From the IMG/VR virus record IMGVR_UViG_3300048586_000289, positions 1 to 41,165 of that record: DNA of 41,165 nucleotides; one strand, 5' to 3'. Both the position numbers and the translations under genes were made by a program. Shown piece by piece: positions 6,513-14,427 of this stretch; the stretch's first letter is position 1, and each line of letters begins with the position of its first letter. This DNA is from a virus. The notes under the pieces were generated by a model, which worked only from the letters and a program-made list of their open reading frames with translations, did not search any database and was not told the origin of the DNA.

Positions 6513-7240
6513 TGAAGCTAAAAGTCATCGGTACTGGCTCTAAGGGTAATGCCTACCTTTTGGAAAATGAGAATGAAGCACTCCTCATTGAGTGCGGCGT
6601 GAACATTCGTGAAATAAAGCGCGCTCTCAATTTCAACCTTTCCAAAGTGGTAGGCTGCATCCTTACCCACGAGCACGGCGACCACGCCAAGTCATTGAAG
6701 GATGTGCTGGATTGTGGCATCAATGTTTACTCAGCTTCCAAAACGCACAAGGCCTGCGGAACGTATGACCATCGCAGAGCGTGGCACGTTGAGGGGTTGA
6801 CCTTTGATGTGGGAAACTTCAAGATAAAAGCGTTTGACGTTCGCCACGATGCCGCCGAGCCCTTAGGATTTTTAATAAACCATCCAGAGTGCGGAAACAC
6901 TTTGTTTCTTACCGATACTTTTTATTGCCCGTACACTTTCAAAGGATTGAACAACATCATAATTGAGACCAATTTCTCAAGCGCCATCATCAATGAAAAG
7001 CTGACCGATATGGAATTTTTGAGAAACAGGATCCTCACCTCGCATATGAGCCTGGAGACCGCAATCGGGTTCCTTCACGCAAACGATCTGGCAGCGGTGA
7101 ACAATATCGTACTGATCCATTTGAGCGATGGCAATAGCGACGAAACAATGTTCAAGCGAGAGGTCGAGAATGCAACCGGGAAGACGGTAACAGTGGCCAT
7201 CAATGGCCTTGAAATGGAACTTAATAAAACACCTTTTTAA
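6512..7240 (+). CDS. MBL-fold metallo-hydrolase, YycJ/WalJ-like
   Basis: 242 residues. The metal-binding HxHxDH motif is LTHEHGDHAKS (residues about 52-60). Further ligands are a His in FDVRHDAAEP, the Asp in LTDTFY and a final His in VLIHLSDGNSD, the last resembling the HLSxxN block of YycJ. YycJ-type enzymes have been reported to act as 5'-3' double-strand DNA exonucleases. The translational coupling to recT suggests it is the resecting partner; that is inference. It could instead be a general phosphodiesterase. Confidence 0.85.
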   Translation: MKLKVIGTGSKGNAYLLENENEALLIECGVNIREIKRALNFNLSKVVGCILTHEHGDHAKSLKDVLDCGINVYSASKTHKACGTYDHRRAWHVEGLTFDVGNFKIKAFDVRHDAAEPLGFLINHPECGNTLFLTDTFYCPYTFKGLNNIIIETNFSSAIINEKLTDMEFLRNRILTSHMSLETAIGFLHANDLAAVNNIVLIHLSDGNSDETMFKREVENATGKTVTVAINGLEMELNKTPF

Positions 7241-7250
7241 TAACATAACA

Positions 7251-7568
7251 ATGGAAAACAATTTTGAAATTTTCGCAATAGTAGAACTTTTTGGCCACCA
7301 GAGAATGGCCGGTAAAGTTACCGAACAAACAATAGGCAGTTCATCATTCATAAGAATAGATGTACCCGAAACACCATCTCAACCCGCTTTCAGCAGGATG
7401 TTGAACCCATCTGCTGTTTATGCCATAAACCCCGTAACTGAAGAGGTTATGAATGTTAGTGCACAACAATTCCAAAAAAAGCCAATCGAGGCTTGGGACA
7501 TTCGCGAAATGCAAAAAAAGCTGATGCTTTTGGGAAAGAATAATGAAGATGATTTACCCTTTGATTAA
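7251..7568 (+). CDS. Small protein with SSB-like acidic tip
   Basis: 105 residues from the ATG at 7251. The body is beta-rich (FEIFAIVELFGHQRMAGKVT, SSSFIRIDVPE). The end, NNEDDLPFD, matches the DDLPF tip by which Bacteroidota SSB recruits repair and replication proteins, but with one extra Asp. No OB-fold signature is evident to me. It may compete with or mimic SSB, or be docked to the same partners. It lies between the recombination genes and is coupled to the next gene (TAATG). Confidence 0.6.
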   Translation: MENNFEIFAIVELFGHQRMAGKVTEQTIGSSSFIRIDVPETPSQPAFSRMLNPSAVYAINPVTEEVMNVSAQQFQKKPIEAWDIREMQKKLMLLGKNNEDDLPFD

Positions 7569-7786
7569 TGGACTTCACCCCAGAAGAAAAGGAAAGTATA
7601 AAAAAGATGCTCCTCTTTTTGGTAAAAAAGAAGCATAAGACCAGTGGTGGGCATTGCGGGTTTCACCCGATGGAACTGCTTGAAAATCTCGAGGAGTTGG
7701 TCCAAGAGGAAAAGATCCAAGCTCGCGATACAATCCACGCTCGAAGATATTTTTTAATCACAAACACAAATAGTAATGGACATTGA
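7568..7786 (+). CDS. Small early protein, unknown
   Basis: 72 residues, coupled to the preceding and following genes. MDFTPEEKESIKKMLLFLVK and KTSGGHCGFHPMELLENLEE suggest a small helical protein; the His/Cys pair might bind a metal, but the pattern is incomplete. Not recognised. Confidence 0.55.
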   Translation: MDFTPEEKESIKKMLLFLVKKKHKTSGGHCGFHPMELLENLEELVQEEKIQARDTIHARRYFLITNTNSNGH

Positions 7787-8354
7787 AATCAAGAAAGCCA
7801 AAATCAAGAACAGGATATTCCTGTCCTCAGAGTACGTTGAAAAACTCAACGGCGTGAACAAAACCCGAAAGGAAGATTCGGATGCGATCGTTCACGATGA
7901 TCTTATCAATGCGTTCCAGAGATTGGTTCCGCATTTTGCACTTTTAACCGAACAGGTCCTTGAGAGTGAAGTTGAATCCATCATTCTAAACGGCAAAGAA
8001 ATCCCTGAAGATCTTCTCCAAAAAATAAAAGTCTCCGGCATTACCGTTGGCGGAACTGGAGAGAGTGAGGGCATTACCATTTCAGGCTCTAAGCGTTTGA
8101 GCAATGGCAAGATGATAAACTTCAACACACCATTCACGAAATGGGAGGCAGTCGATGAAGGCTACAAATTCATTTCAGAGCTTATCAATGTTCTGGAGGA
8201 TCTGAAGGATGAAGTCATTGCCTATATGGAAGGCAAGCAGGGAACCAAGGCTCAGACTGAAATGAATTTCGATGGTGAGGAAGAAGATGATGCGGCCGAT
8301 TTCAACATCGGTGGAACCGAAGAAAACCAACAACTGGAGGAAGCTTCAGCCTAA
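7776..8354 (+). CDS. Conserved-type phage protein with acidic tail, unknown
   Basis: 192 residues. Residues 1-150 are mixed alpha/beta (LINAFQRLVPHFALLTEQVL; GITVGGTGESEGITISGSKR); the last 40 are strongly acidic (FDGEEEDDAADF). It sits inside the recombination/replication cluster, and proteins of this type often accompany recT in Bacteroidota phages. Biochemical role unknown. Its TAA stop overlaps an ATG that leads straight into a G8 tract. Confidence 0.55.
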   Translation: MDIEIKKAKIKNRIFLSSEYVEKLNGVNKTRKEDSDAIVHDDLINAFQRLVPHFALLTEQVLESEVESIILNGKEIPEDLLQKIKVSGITVGGTGESEGITISGSKRLSNGKMINFNTPFTKWEAVDEGYKFISELINVLEDLKDEVIAYMEGKQGTKAQTEMNFDGEEEDDAADFNIGGTEENQQLEEASA

Positions 8355-8583
8355 TGAGGGGGGGGTGAATAAGTACCGAAAGATGTGCGGTGAGTTGGAC
8401 CAGGTTGATGTGGTGATCTACATCAACCGGATATCCCCCAAGCTATTCGAGCTGCACATCAACGGTACTATAGTAAAACAATACCGGCAGCGACGGAGCT
8501 GCAACAATCAAATCAAAAAAATTTATAAATCAAAAATTGAACAAAATGAACACACAAACACAAAGTCATCTCCAGGAAGTTGA
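8354..8583 (+). pseudogene. Small gene with G8 tract, start out of frame by one base
   Basis: An ATG at 8354 overlaps the previous stop (TAATG) exactly like its neighbours, but after AGG GGG GGG it meets TGA. One additional G (G9) would join this ATG to an open frame (MCGELDQVDVVIYINRISPK and beyond) that runs to 8583. In the present sequence, translation could only start at GTG 8365 or ATG 8383. The protein is small, beta-rich and unrecognised, and its last third runs through the leader region of the ParB-like gene. It may be phase-variable, mutated, or a sequencing error. Confidence 0.45.
8503..8545 (+). promoter_or_regulatory. Leader motif, copy 4 (degenerate)
   Basis: AACAATCAAATCAAAAAAAT from 8503, then TTATAAATC and the ATG at 8546. 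It shares the AACAATCAAATC core but lacks the CTTA. Confidence 0.4.
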
Positions 8584-10189
8584 CATAAAAAAAATATTTG
8601 TCAGCAAGACCAATCCCCGGAAAACATTTGAGCCCGAAGCAATGAAAGAGCTTCAGGAGAGCATTGAAAAGGTTGGGGTTCTCCAGCCTATCCTATTAAG
8701 AAAACATCCGACACTCTGGAAAGAAAAGATTGGGGAAGTTTATGAGCTGGTATGCGGTGAGCGAAGATACCTGGCTTCGGACAGGGCAGGCCTTGAAACA
8801 ATACCAGCTAACATTCGTGATCTTTCGGATGATGAGGCATTTGAAATGCAGATCATCGAAAACTTGGAGCGCAAGGATGTACACCCATTGGAGGAGGCAG
8901 ATGCTTTTAAGAGAATGCTTGAAAGCGGAAAATATCAGATTGCTGACATTGCGGCCAAGTTCGCAAAACCAGAAACATTTATAGCACAGCGCCTGAAGTT
9001 TGTCGACCTTATCGACGAAATCAAAAAGGATTTCTATGATGGAAAACTTGGTATTGGCCATGCCATCCACATGGCTCGGTTGGACCAAGAACATCAATTT
9101 GAAATTTATGATGAGGCCAATGGAAAACGGAACCGTGGCTATGGTACTGTCCAAGAATTGAAGGATTCGATTGAAGACGACACCTATAATCTTGATGAAG
9201 CCCCATTTGATATCCATAATGGAAAATTGGTAAAAGGTGTTTCGGCGTGCGATATATGCCCAAAGCGTTCCGGCGCAAACCCAACCCTTTTTCCTGACAT
9301 TGATGAGACAGATAAATGTTTTGACCGGATCTGTTATAAAGGAAAATTAGAGGCTCATTTAACAAATGAGGTGGCGGCCATTATCAATGAAGGAAAAAAC
9401 ATAGCGATAGGTGTTACCTGGGGCGAAAAATCACCAGACTTTATTTCTGAAATCTGCAAACAGCATAATGTGAAAATCCTAACCGATAGTGATTATAATA
9501 GAGTTTGGAACGATGATGAAAATAAAGCCCAGAAAATGCTTATTGTAAGTGGGCACAATGCAGGGGATGTTATATCGATTAGATTAAAAGCTTCAAGTAG
9601 CTCGGCTTCCGCTACTCAAGAGCCCTCTGTCCAGGACCAAATAAATAAGATTGAGGAGCGCGCCAAACGTGCGCTGGAGCTCGACAATGTAAAAATCTTC
9701 AATGCAATAAAAGAGGACAAAAAACTATATGATGAATATTCTCTAAGTGATGAGCCATTAACGGATTTGGAAACAAAGGCGCTATGGTTCCTTTTCAAAA
9801 AAGAGGTTCCGGATTATTCATCAACATGGGAATATAACAATCTTATCGATTGCCCAGATTCCTATAATGACATCAGGGAATTTGAATTTTATAAGAACGG
9901 GAAGCTCGAGGAACTAAAATTGAATCAGCTCGTCAGGATGGCTATCAAGGACAAGCTTACCTCGATGCACGAGCCAAACTTTGAGAAGTGTACCAAATCC
10001 AAATTCTATTTTGAGATAATCAAGGAACAGATGCCTCAATCTGTAAAGGCAATTGTTGATGCACAAAATGAGATTGCTCAGAAACGAATTGTACGTACCA
10101 ATGCCAAGCTGAAGGAATTGAAAGCATCTCTTCCGGCAGAAAAACCGAAAAAGAAACCTGCTTCAAAAAAATCCAAGAAAAATGCCTAA
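8546..10189 (+). CDS. ParB/RepB/Spo0J-family protein, long phage form
   Basis: 547 residues from the ATG at 8546 (a TTG at 8537 is also in frame). The ParB N-terminal domain is clear: VDIKKIFVSKTNPRKTF, LQPILLR, VCGERRY (near residue 73) and IIENLERKDVHPLEEA. A HTH follows (YQIADIAAKFAKPETFIAQR). Near residues 233-265 come two Cys pairs (CDICPKRSG, KCFDRICYKG), a probable zinc site found in phage and plasmid ParB-like proteins. The C-terminus is lysine-rich. There is no ParA, so classical partition is unlikely; a DNA-binding or nuclease role in replication is more plausible. Confidence 0.85.
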   Translation: MNTQTQSHLQEVDIKKIFVSKTNPRKTFEPEAMKELQESIEKVGVLQPILLRKHPTLWKEKIGEVYELVCGERRYLASDRAGLETIPANIRDLSDDEAFEMQIIENLERKDVHPLEEADAFKRMLESGKYQIADIAAKFAKPETFIAQRLKFVDLIDEIKKDFYDGKLGIGHAIHMARLDQEHQFEIYDEANGKRNRGYGTVQELKDSIEDDTYNLDEAPFDIHNGKLVKGVSACDICPKRSGANPTLFPDIDETDKCFDRICYKGKLEAHLTNEVAAIINEGKNIAIGVTWGEKSPDFISEICKQHNVKILTDSDYNRVWNDDENKAQKMLIVSGHNAGDVISIRLKASSSSASATQEPSVQDQINKIEERAKRALELDNVKIFNAIKEDKKLYDEYSLSDEPLTDLETKALWFLFKKEVPDYSSTWEYNNLIDCPDSYNDIREFEFYKNGKLEELKLNQLVRMAIKDKLTSMHEPNFEKCTKSKFYFEIIKEQMPQSVKAIVDAQNEIAQKRIVRTNAKLKELKASLPAEKPKKKPASKKSKKNA

Positions 10190-11006
10190 GACCGTAATCA
10201 CAAAAGAAATGGCGGATTTTATCCACAACAACTATTTAAAGGTTCCAGGAAAGGATATTGCAGACAGGTTTGGAGTTAGCAAAACCGCGGTTTATCGTTT
10301 TATGCGCCTCAATGGTTTGGATGTGCCAAGAGAGCTCTGGATAAAATGGAGGTCAGAAAAGATGAAGGGGCGCTCTATAATGACACCCTACAAGGATGAG
10401 ATATTGAAACGTGATCTATTGAAATTTCCAGTCAAACGACTTGCAAAAAGGATTGGTGTTTCACAGACCGTTATCAGAACCCGGATCAGGCAGCTGGGTC
10501 TTGTAATCCCCAAGGAGATAATCGAGAAGCGGAAAATGGACAGCAGGATCAAAAAGGGTCATGTGCCCGCCAACAAAGGAAAGAAAATGGATCCTGCCAC
10601 ACGGGAGAAGGTAAAGCATACCTGGTTCAAAAAAGGGCACGTTCCCGCGAATGCGCTTGAAGACGGGGCCATAACGATCAGACATGACCATCCGGAACGT
10701 ACTTGGGGAAAACCGTATAAATATATCCGAATAAGCCTTGCTGAATGGAAGCCGCTGCACCGGCATTTATGGGAAGAGGCAAACGGACCTATCCCAGAAG
10801 GAATGAACATCGTCTTCAAAGATGGCGACACCCTTAACTGTGAATTAAATAATCTTGAGATGATTGACAACGCGGAAAACATGCTCCGCAATACAATCCA
10901 CAATTATCCCGAGGAAATCAAAACCAATATTAGGTTAACCAATAAACTTCAACGAAAAATCAGAGACCATGAGCAACATAATGGAACTAAACAAAAAGCT
11001 TTTTGA
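10182..11006 (+). CDS. HNH endonuclease with N-terminal HTH segments (homing-type)
   Basis: 274 residues overlapping the ParB-like end by 8 bases. Two HTH-like units open the protein (GKDIADRFGVSKTAVYRFMR and VKRLAKRIGVSQTVIRTRIR), then two copies of a KKGHVPAN motif (NUMOD-like DNA contacts). The HNH core is at residues about 183-228: PLHRHLWEEANGPIPEGMNI, FKDGDTLNCELNNLEMI. This layout matches free-standing phage homing endonucleases. It could also aid packaging, but those HNH genes usually lie beside terminase. Confidence 0.85.
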   Translation: MPKTVITKEMADFIHNNYLKVPGKDIADRFGVSKTAVYRFMRLNGLDVPRELWIKWRSEKMKGRSIMTPYKDEILKRDLLKFPVKRLAKRIGVSQTVIRTRIRQLGLVIPKEIIEKRKMDSRIKKGHVPANKGKKMDPATREKVKHTWFKKGHVPANALEDGAITIRHDHPERTWGKPYKYIRISLAEWKPLHRHLWEEANGPIPEGMNIVFKDGDTLNCELNNLEMIDNAENMLRNTIHNYPEEIKTNIRLTNKLQRKIRDHEQHNGTKQKAF

Positions 11007-11319
11007 GACCCTTGATGCTCTTGAAAATGACAAAATAGATATTAAGAAGGCTCAGGCCATCGCTAACATCAGTGCGGAGATTAATAAGAATGCCAAACTC
11101 ATGTTTCAGGTGGCAAAATATTCCAAGAATGAAAATTTTGGAAACCTTTTGTTAGGAGATGATGCTGTCGAGAAAACAAGGACTAAGTCAGTTTATGAGA
11201 AAAAACTTGAATTCGCTCAACAAGAAGGCTTCAAAGATATTGCTTCAGCAATTGCAAAATTCGGAAAGGCTGAGTTTGAACTAATGTTCAGAGACGAAAC
11301 CGAAGATTTAAAATTTTGA
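10969..11319 (+). CDS. Small helical phage protein, unknown
   Basis: 116 residues, starting inside the HNH gene end. Predicted all-helical (ALENDKIDIKKAQAIANISA; a second helix AQQEGFKDIASAIAKFGKAE). Similar short proteins occur in Bacteroidota phage replication blocks. It lies one base ahead of the SNF2 helicase start and is probably co-translated with it. Function unknown. Confidence 0.55.
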   Translation: MSNIMELNKKLFETLDALENDKIDIKKAQAIANISAEINKNAKLMFQVAKYSKNENFGNLLLGDDAVEKTRTKSVYEKKLEFAQQEGFKDIASAIAKFGKAEFELMFRDETEDLKF

Positions 11320-11320
11320 T

Positions 11321-12994
11321 ATGCAAATAGTCGAATATAAAACAGAGTTCCAGATCCGCATTGACTACAACCATTGGCGGAAAAGAAACACGGCCGCGGT
11401 AAAGAAAATACCGGGGGTGCGTTTCGATTGGAAGGAAAAGGTCTGGGTGGCGCCGCTTGAACAGCGCCCGAACCTTGCACGGCTACAGCAGTACACCAAG
11501 GCCAAATACTTCAAGATTGACGATGCCACACCGGAACAGCTGGGAAACATTCCCGAGCTCCCGGATCTCGATATCCATATCCCCCTCTCCCATCCTGATG
11601 GGCTTGGATTCAGGCCCTATCAGGAAAAGGGAGTAGCCCGTGGACTACAGCTCAAAACGTTTATGAACTGCGATGAGCAGGGACTTGGTAAAACGCTCCA
11701 GAGCATCGCCACGATCTATGCGGCACATCTGCAGGGCGAGAATGTATTTCCATGCCTAGTGATCTGCCCGGCATCAACGAAGATCAATTGGAAGCGTGAG
11801 TGGGAAATGTGGACCGACCGTAAAGCAATGGTCCTCGAGAACCGTTTGAGGGATTCATGGAACCGATATTTTGAAATTGGGATGGCAGATGTCTTCATTA
11901 CCAACTATGAGAGCCTGAAGAAGTACTTCGTGAAGTATATGCCGCCCAAGGGCAAGCTGAGGAATTCTGCCGATATCATAATGGATCCACGCGTGGATCT
12001 TATCAAATCAGTCATTGTGGATGAAAGCCATCGGTGCAAGGACACTTCCACCCAGCAGGCAAAGTTCACGTTGAACATCTGCAAGGGAAAGGAAAGGGTG
12101 ATATTGTTGACGGGAACGCCAGTGGTGAACAAACCTATTGACCTCTTTCCACAGCTGGCCATTATGAACCGCCTCCACCATTTCGGCGGCAAGCGCGGAT
12201 ATCTTGAAAGGTATTGCGAGGGTGGCCGCGGGGCATCCAACCTGAAGGAGCTGAACTATCTATTGAACAAGCACTGTTTCTTCCGGAGGGAGAAAAAGGA
12301 TGTTGCCAAGGATCTTCCCGCCAAACAGCGCCAGACGATTCTGTGCGACATCACGACCAGGAAACAATATAACCAGGCACGTGACGAGTTCGTGAAGTAC
12401 CTGAGGGAAAAGGGCTGTGACGATGCGGAAGTGGCCAAGAAACTCCGTGGTGAGATTATGGTGAAGATGCAGGAGCTCAAGAAGATTTCCGCATATGGAA
12501 AATTGAATGAGGCAAAGGAATTCATCAATAGTGTGATGGAATCCGGGGAGAAGCTTATTGTCTTCGTCTGGCACAAGGTTATGGTCGAGGAACTGCTGAA
12601 GGAATTTCCATCTGCGGTAACCGTGACCGGTAGTGACAGCCTTGAACAGAAACAGGTATCCATTGACGGGTTCCAGCGAAATCCGGATATAAAGCTCATC
12701 ATCTGCAACATCAAGGCGGCTGGGGTCGGTATCACGCTCACGGCCTCCTCACGTGTGGCATTTATAGAATACCCTTGGACATATGCCGATTGCGCACAAT
12801 GTGAGGACAGGGCGCACCGGATCGGCCAGACGAACAATGTTATGTGTACCTACTTCCTTGGGCAGAATACAATAGACGAGGACCTGTATGAGATGATCCA
12901 ACAGAAACGGCATACCGGTAACACCATCACCGGTGCCACCGATGAGATGAAAATGGAGATGATCGACAACCTCGTGAACCTTTTTAAAAAGTAA
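11321..12994 (+). CDS. SNF2-family DNA helicase/translocase
   Basis: 557 residues. The N-terminal 100 residues resemble a HARP-type domain (RFDWKEKVWVAPL). Motif I is DEQGLGKT (near 118-125), motif Ia CLVICPASTKINWKREWE, motif II DESH (near 233), motif III LTGTPVVNKP (near 264) and motif VI EDRAHRIGQTN (near 497). Such SMARCAL1-like ATPases remodel or anneal forked DNA. In the phage this suggests a role in replication-fork handling. Length is normal for phage members. Confidence 0.92.
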   Translation: MQIVEYKTEFQIRIDYNHWRKRNTAAVKKIPGVRFDWKEKVWVAPLEQRPNLARLQQYTKAKYFKIDDATPEQLGNIPELPDLDIHIPLSHPDGLGFRPYQEKGVARGLQLKTFMNCDEQGLGKTLQSIATIYAAHLQGENVFPCLVICPASTKINWKREWEMWTDRKAMVLENRLRDSWNRYFEIGMADVFITNYESLKKYFVKYMPPKGKLRNSADIIMDPRVDLIKSVIVDESHRCKDTSTQQAKFTLNICKGKERVILLTGTPVVNKPIDLFPQLAIMNRLHHFGGKRGYLERYCEGGRGASNLKELNYLLNKHCFFRREKKDVAKDLPAKQRQTILCDITTRKQYNQARDEFVKYLREKGCDDAEVAKKLRGEIMVKMQELKKISAYGKLNEAKEFINSVMESGEKLIVFVWHKVMVEELLKEFPSAVTVTGSDSLEQKQVSIDGFQRNPDIKLIICNIKAAGVGITLTASSRVAFIEYPWTYADCAQCEDRAHRIGQTNNVMCTYFLGQNTIDEDLYEMIQQKRHTGNTITGATDEMKMEMIDNLVNLFKK

Positions 12995-12996
12995 TA

Positions 12997-13015
12997 ACAA
13001 TCAAATACTTAAATC
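12997..13015 (+). promoter_or_regulatory. Leader motif, copy 5
   Basis: AACAATCAAATACTTAAATC directly precedes the ATG at 13016, as ahead of 3404 and 5643. Confidence 0.45.
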
Positions 13016-13513
13016 ATGAAAACTATTTTAATTACAGCAATTCTATTCTCAACCGCAATGAACGGGCAGTTGAGATTTGGCGATGCAGAGGGTTTCGCCG
13101 CATCACTTTATTTGGATCCAGGAGCTTCGGCAAAGGAGAACGGTCTGGACATCGGAATCGATATCGAATACCAGGGGGCGATATATGCCAAGGCCGGCAT
13201 TGAAAGTTTCGCGGAGCTCCCGGGCAATTACTTTGACCTTCACGCAGCTGTCGGTCCACGGTTCACGATCGGCAATAGGGAAGCCATTTCATTCTACACT
13301 GGCTTTCGCGGTGGCGTGGTATTCCGAAACGGAGCGAACAATCCCATTGCGGGAGTTGAGGGCGGGGTGGATTACGTTTTCCCTTCCGGAATATTCGCCG
13401 GGGTGAACGGTTCGTACATCTACCGCGGTGATATGAAAGCAATGGGATGGCCGGAGATTTGGCGCGAGAATTTTTACCTGAGAATCGGGTATAAGTGGAA
13501 CTGGAAAAATTAA
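13016..13513 (+). CDS. Small outer-membrane beta-barrel-like protein
   Basis: 165 residues with a Sec signal (MKTILITAILFSTAMNGQ). The mature part alternates hydrophobic and polar residues in short strands with glycine and aromatic girdles (ISFYTGFRGGVVFRNG, GIFAGVNGSYIYRGD) and ends in a typical strand, FYLRIGYKWNWKN. This suggests an 8-stranded outer-membrane barrel. An early-expressed, phage-borne surface protein could block superinfection or alter receptors; this is inference. It has its own leader motif and sits between helicase and replication initiator genes. Confidence 0.7.
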   Translation: MKTILITAILFSTAMNGQLRFGDAEGFAASLYLDPGASAKENGLDIGIDIEYQGAIYAKAGIESFAELPGNYFDLHAAVGPRFTIGNREAISFYTGFRGGVVFRNGANNPIAGVEGGVDYVFPSGIFAGVNGSYIYRGDMKAMGWPEIWRENFYLRIGYKWNWKN

Positions 13514-13731
13514 GCGATGGATTCAGCCAGTGGATTTTTGGGGATATCAGAAGGGTCTTGTAAGTTCCATTATCCTTGCAAGGGAAAGCAGATGAATTTT
13601 GTCAGTCGGACTTTTGAGACTTACTGCTCCAACAAAAACCTGAAAACGACCACCGGTGACAACGAACAGTCAAGGACTGAGGGAAAGCTCCCTCATTTCC
13701 CTTGTAATGAAATTTTTAAAAACTTTAATCA
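13514..13731 (+). other. 218-bp spacer, possible small ORF
   Basis: An open frame 13517-13744 (75 residues, MDSASGFLGISEGSCKFHYP...) is present but has unlikely composition, overlaps the next gene start and resembles no family I know. The spacer holds a small hairpin (AGGGAAAGCTCCCT at 13679-13692) and no clear promoter. I treat it as probably non-coding or a decayed gene. Confidence 0.3.
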
Positions 13732-14427
13732 ATGGCACAATTAGGATATACGTGGTACCCACAGGATTGGTGGACCTCACAGACTTTCAAAAGATTGAAG
13801 CGCTATCCGATGGTCCGGTATGCGCTTCGAGAGCTTTTCGACCTTATGTACAAGGAAGGGGAGCCCGTAAAAATGAACCGTGATTTCCTCCAGGATGATT
13901 TTGATATAGATCTCAATGACAAGGAATATGAAAAGCTCCTTGAATATATTGAAATACAGGACGATGGGAAGTGGTGGATCGAGTCCATAAGAAAACGGAT
14001 TTCCAAAGCTGAGGCAGCCCGTGAAAATGGTAAAAAAGGTGGCCGACCAAAAACCCAAAAACCCAGCAAAAAAACCCAAGACGAAAACCCAAAAAACCCA
14101 CCTTATAAAAGAGAAAGAGAAAATGAAAGTAAAAGAGAAATAAAAAAGAAAGAGAATGGAACGCGCGCTCTGGAATTTTTAAAAACAAATTTTCCCTCGC
14201 GCTTTGAAACTGATTTTTTGATGAAGTACAAATCCAAAATTGAGAACCCAAAAAAGTTCGCGGAGGATTTCAACGATACGGTCGACCAGGAAAAACTGGA
14301 ATTTGACGACAAGGTGCTTTTCGGAAGACTTGGGAAATATGCCCGCAATTGGATCGATAACCAAAAAAAATATTCAAGAACCCCAAATCCAGATTCCTAC
14401 GAATCGGGCAAACTCCCCAGAATTTAG
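13732..14427 (+). CDS. Phage replication initiator / helicase-loader-like protein
   Basis: 231 residues. The N-terminal 100 residues form a winged-helix-like domain (YTWYPQDWWTSQTFKRLKRY, RYALRELFDLMYKEG) as in DUF1376/DnaD-type phage replication proteins. A GKKGGRPK basic linker and a low-complexity stretch follow (PKTQKPSKKTQDENPKNPP), then a C-terminal helical domain (FEDKVLFGRLGKYARNW-like). It lies just upstream of the replicative helicase, the usual place of the initiator or loader. The linker DNA is a repeated AAACCC array and could contain the origin. Confidence 0.65.
   Translation: MAQLGYTWYPQDWWTSQTFKRLKRYPMVRYALRELFDLMYKEGEPVKMNRDFLQDDFDIDLNDKEYEKLLEYIEIQDDGKWWIESIRKRISKAEAARENGKKGGRPKTQKPSKKTQDENPKNPPYKRERENESKREIKKKENGTRALEFLKTNFPSRFETDFLMKYKSKIENPKKFAEDFNDTVDQEKLEFDDKVLFGRLGKYARNWIDNQKKYSRTPNPDSYESGKLPRI
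14051..14160 (+). repeat. AAACCC repeat array and purine-rich tract (candidate replication origin)
   Basis: Five copies of AAACCC (14051, 14059, 14072, 14085, 14094) lie within 50 bp inside the initiator gene, followed by about 55 bp that is almost entirely purine on the plus strand and A-rich. Iterons next to an easily melted region inside the initiator gene resemble the lambda O arrangement. It could simply reflect the coding of a Lys/Pro/Glu-rich linker. Confidence 0.35.

Noticed and set aside
8546-10189. A ParABS partition system
   Set aside because: No ParA gene and no parS-like inverted repeat cluster were seen, and the phage has an integrase.
12256-12837. Minus-strand frame opposite the SNF2 helicase
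   Set aside because: The plus-strand helicase motifs are complete; the antisense frame is a by-product.
13517-13744. 75-residue ORF as a confident gene
   Set aside because: Odd composition, overlap with the next start and no family resemblance; listed only as a possible ORF in a spacer.
14041-14100. A CRISPR-like array
   Set aside because: Units are six bases with irregular spacing inside a coding sequence; no array or cas genes occur in the window.
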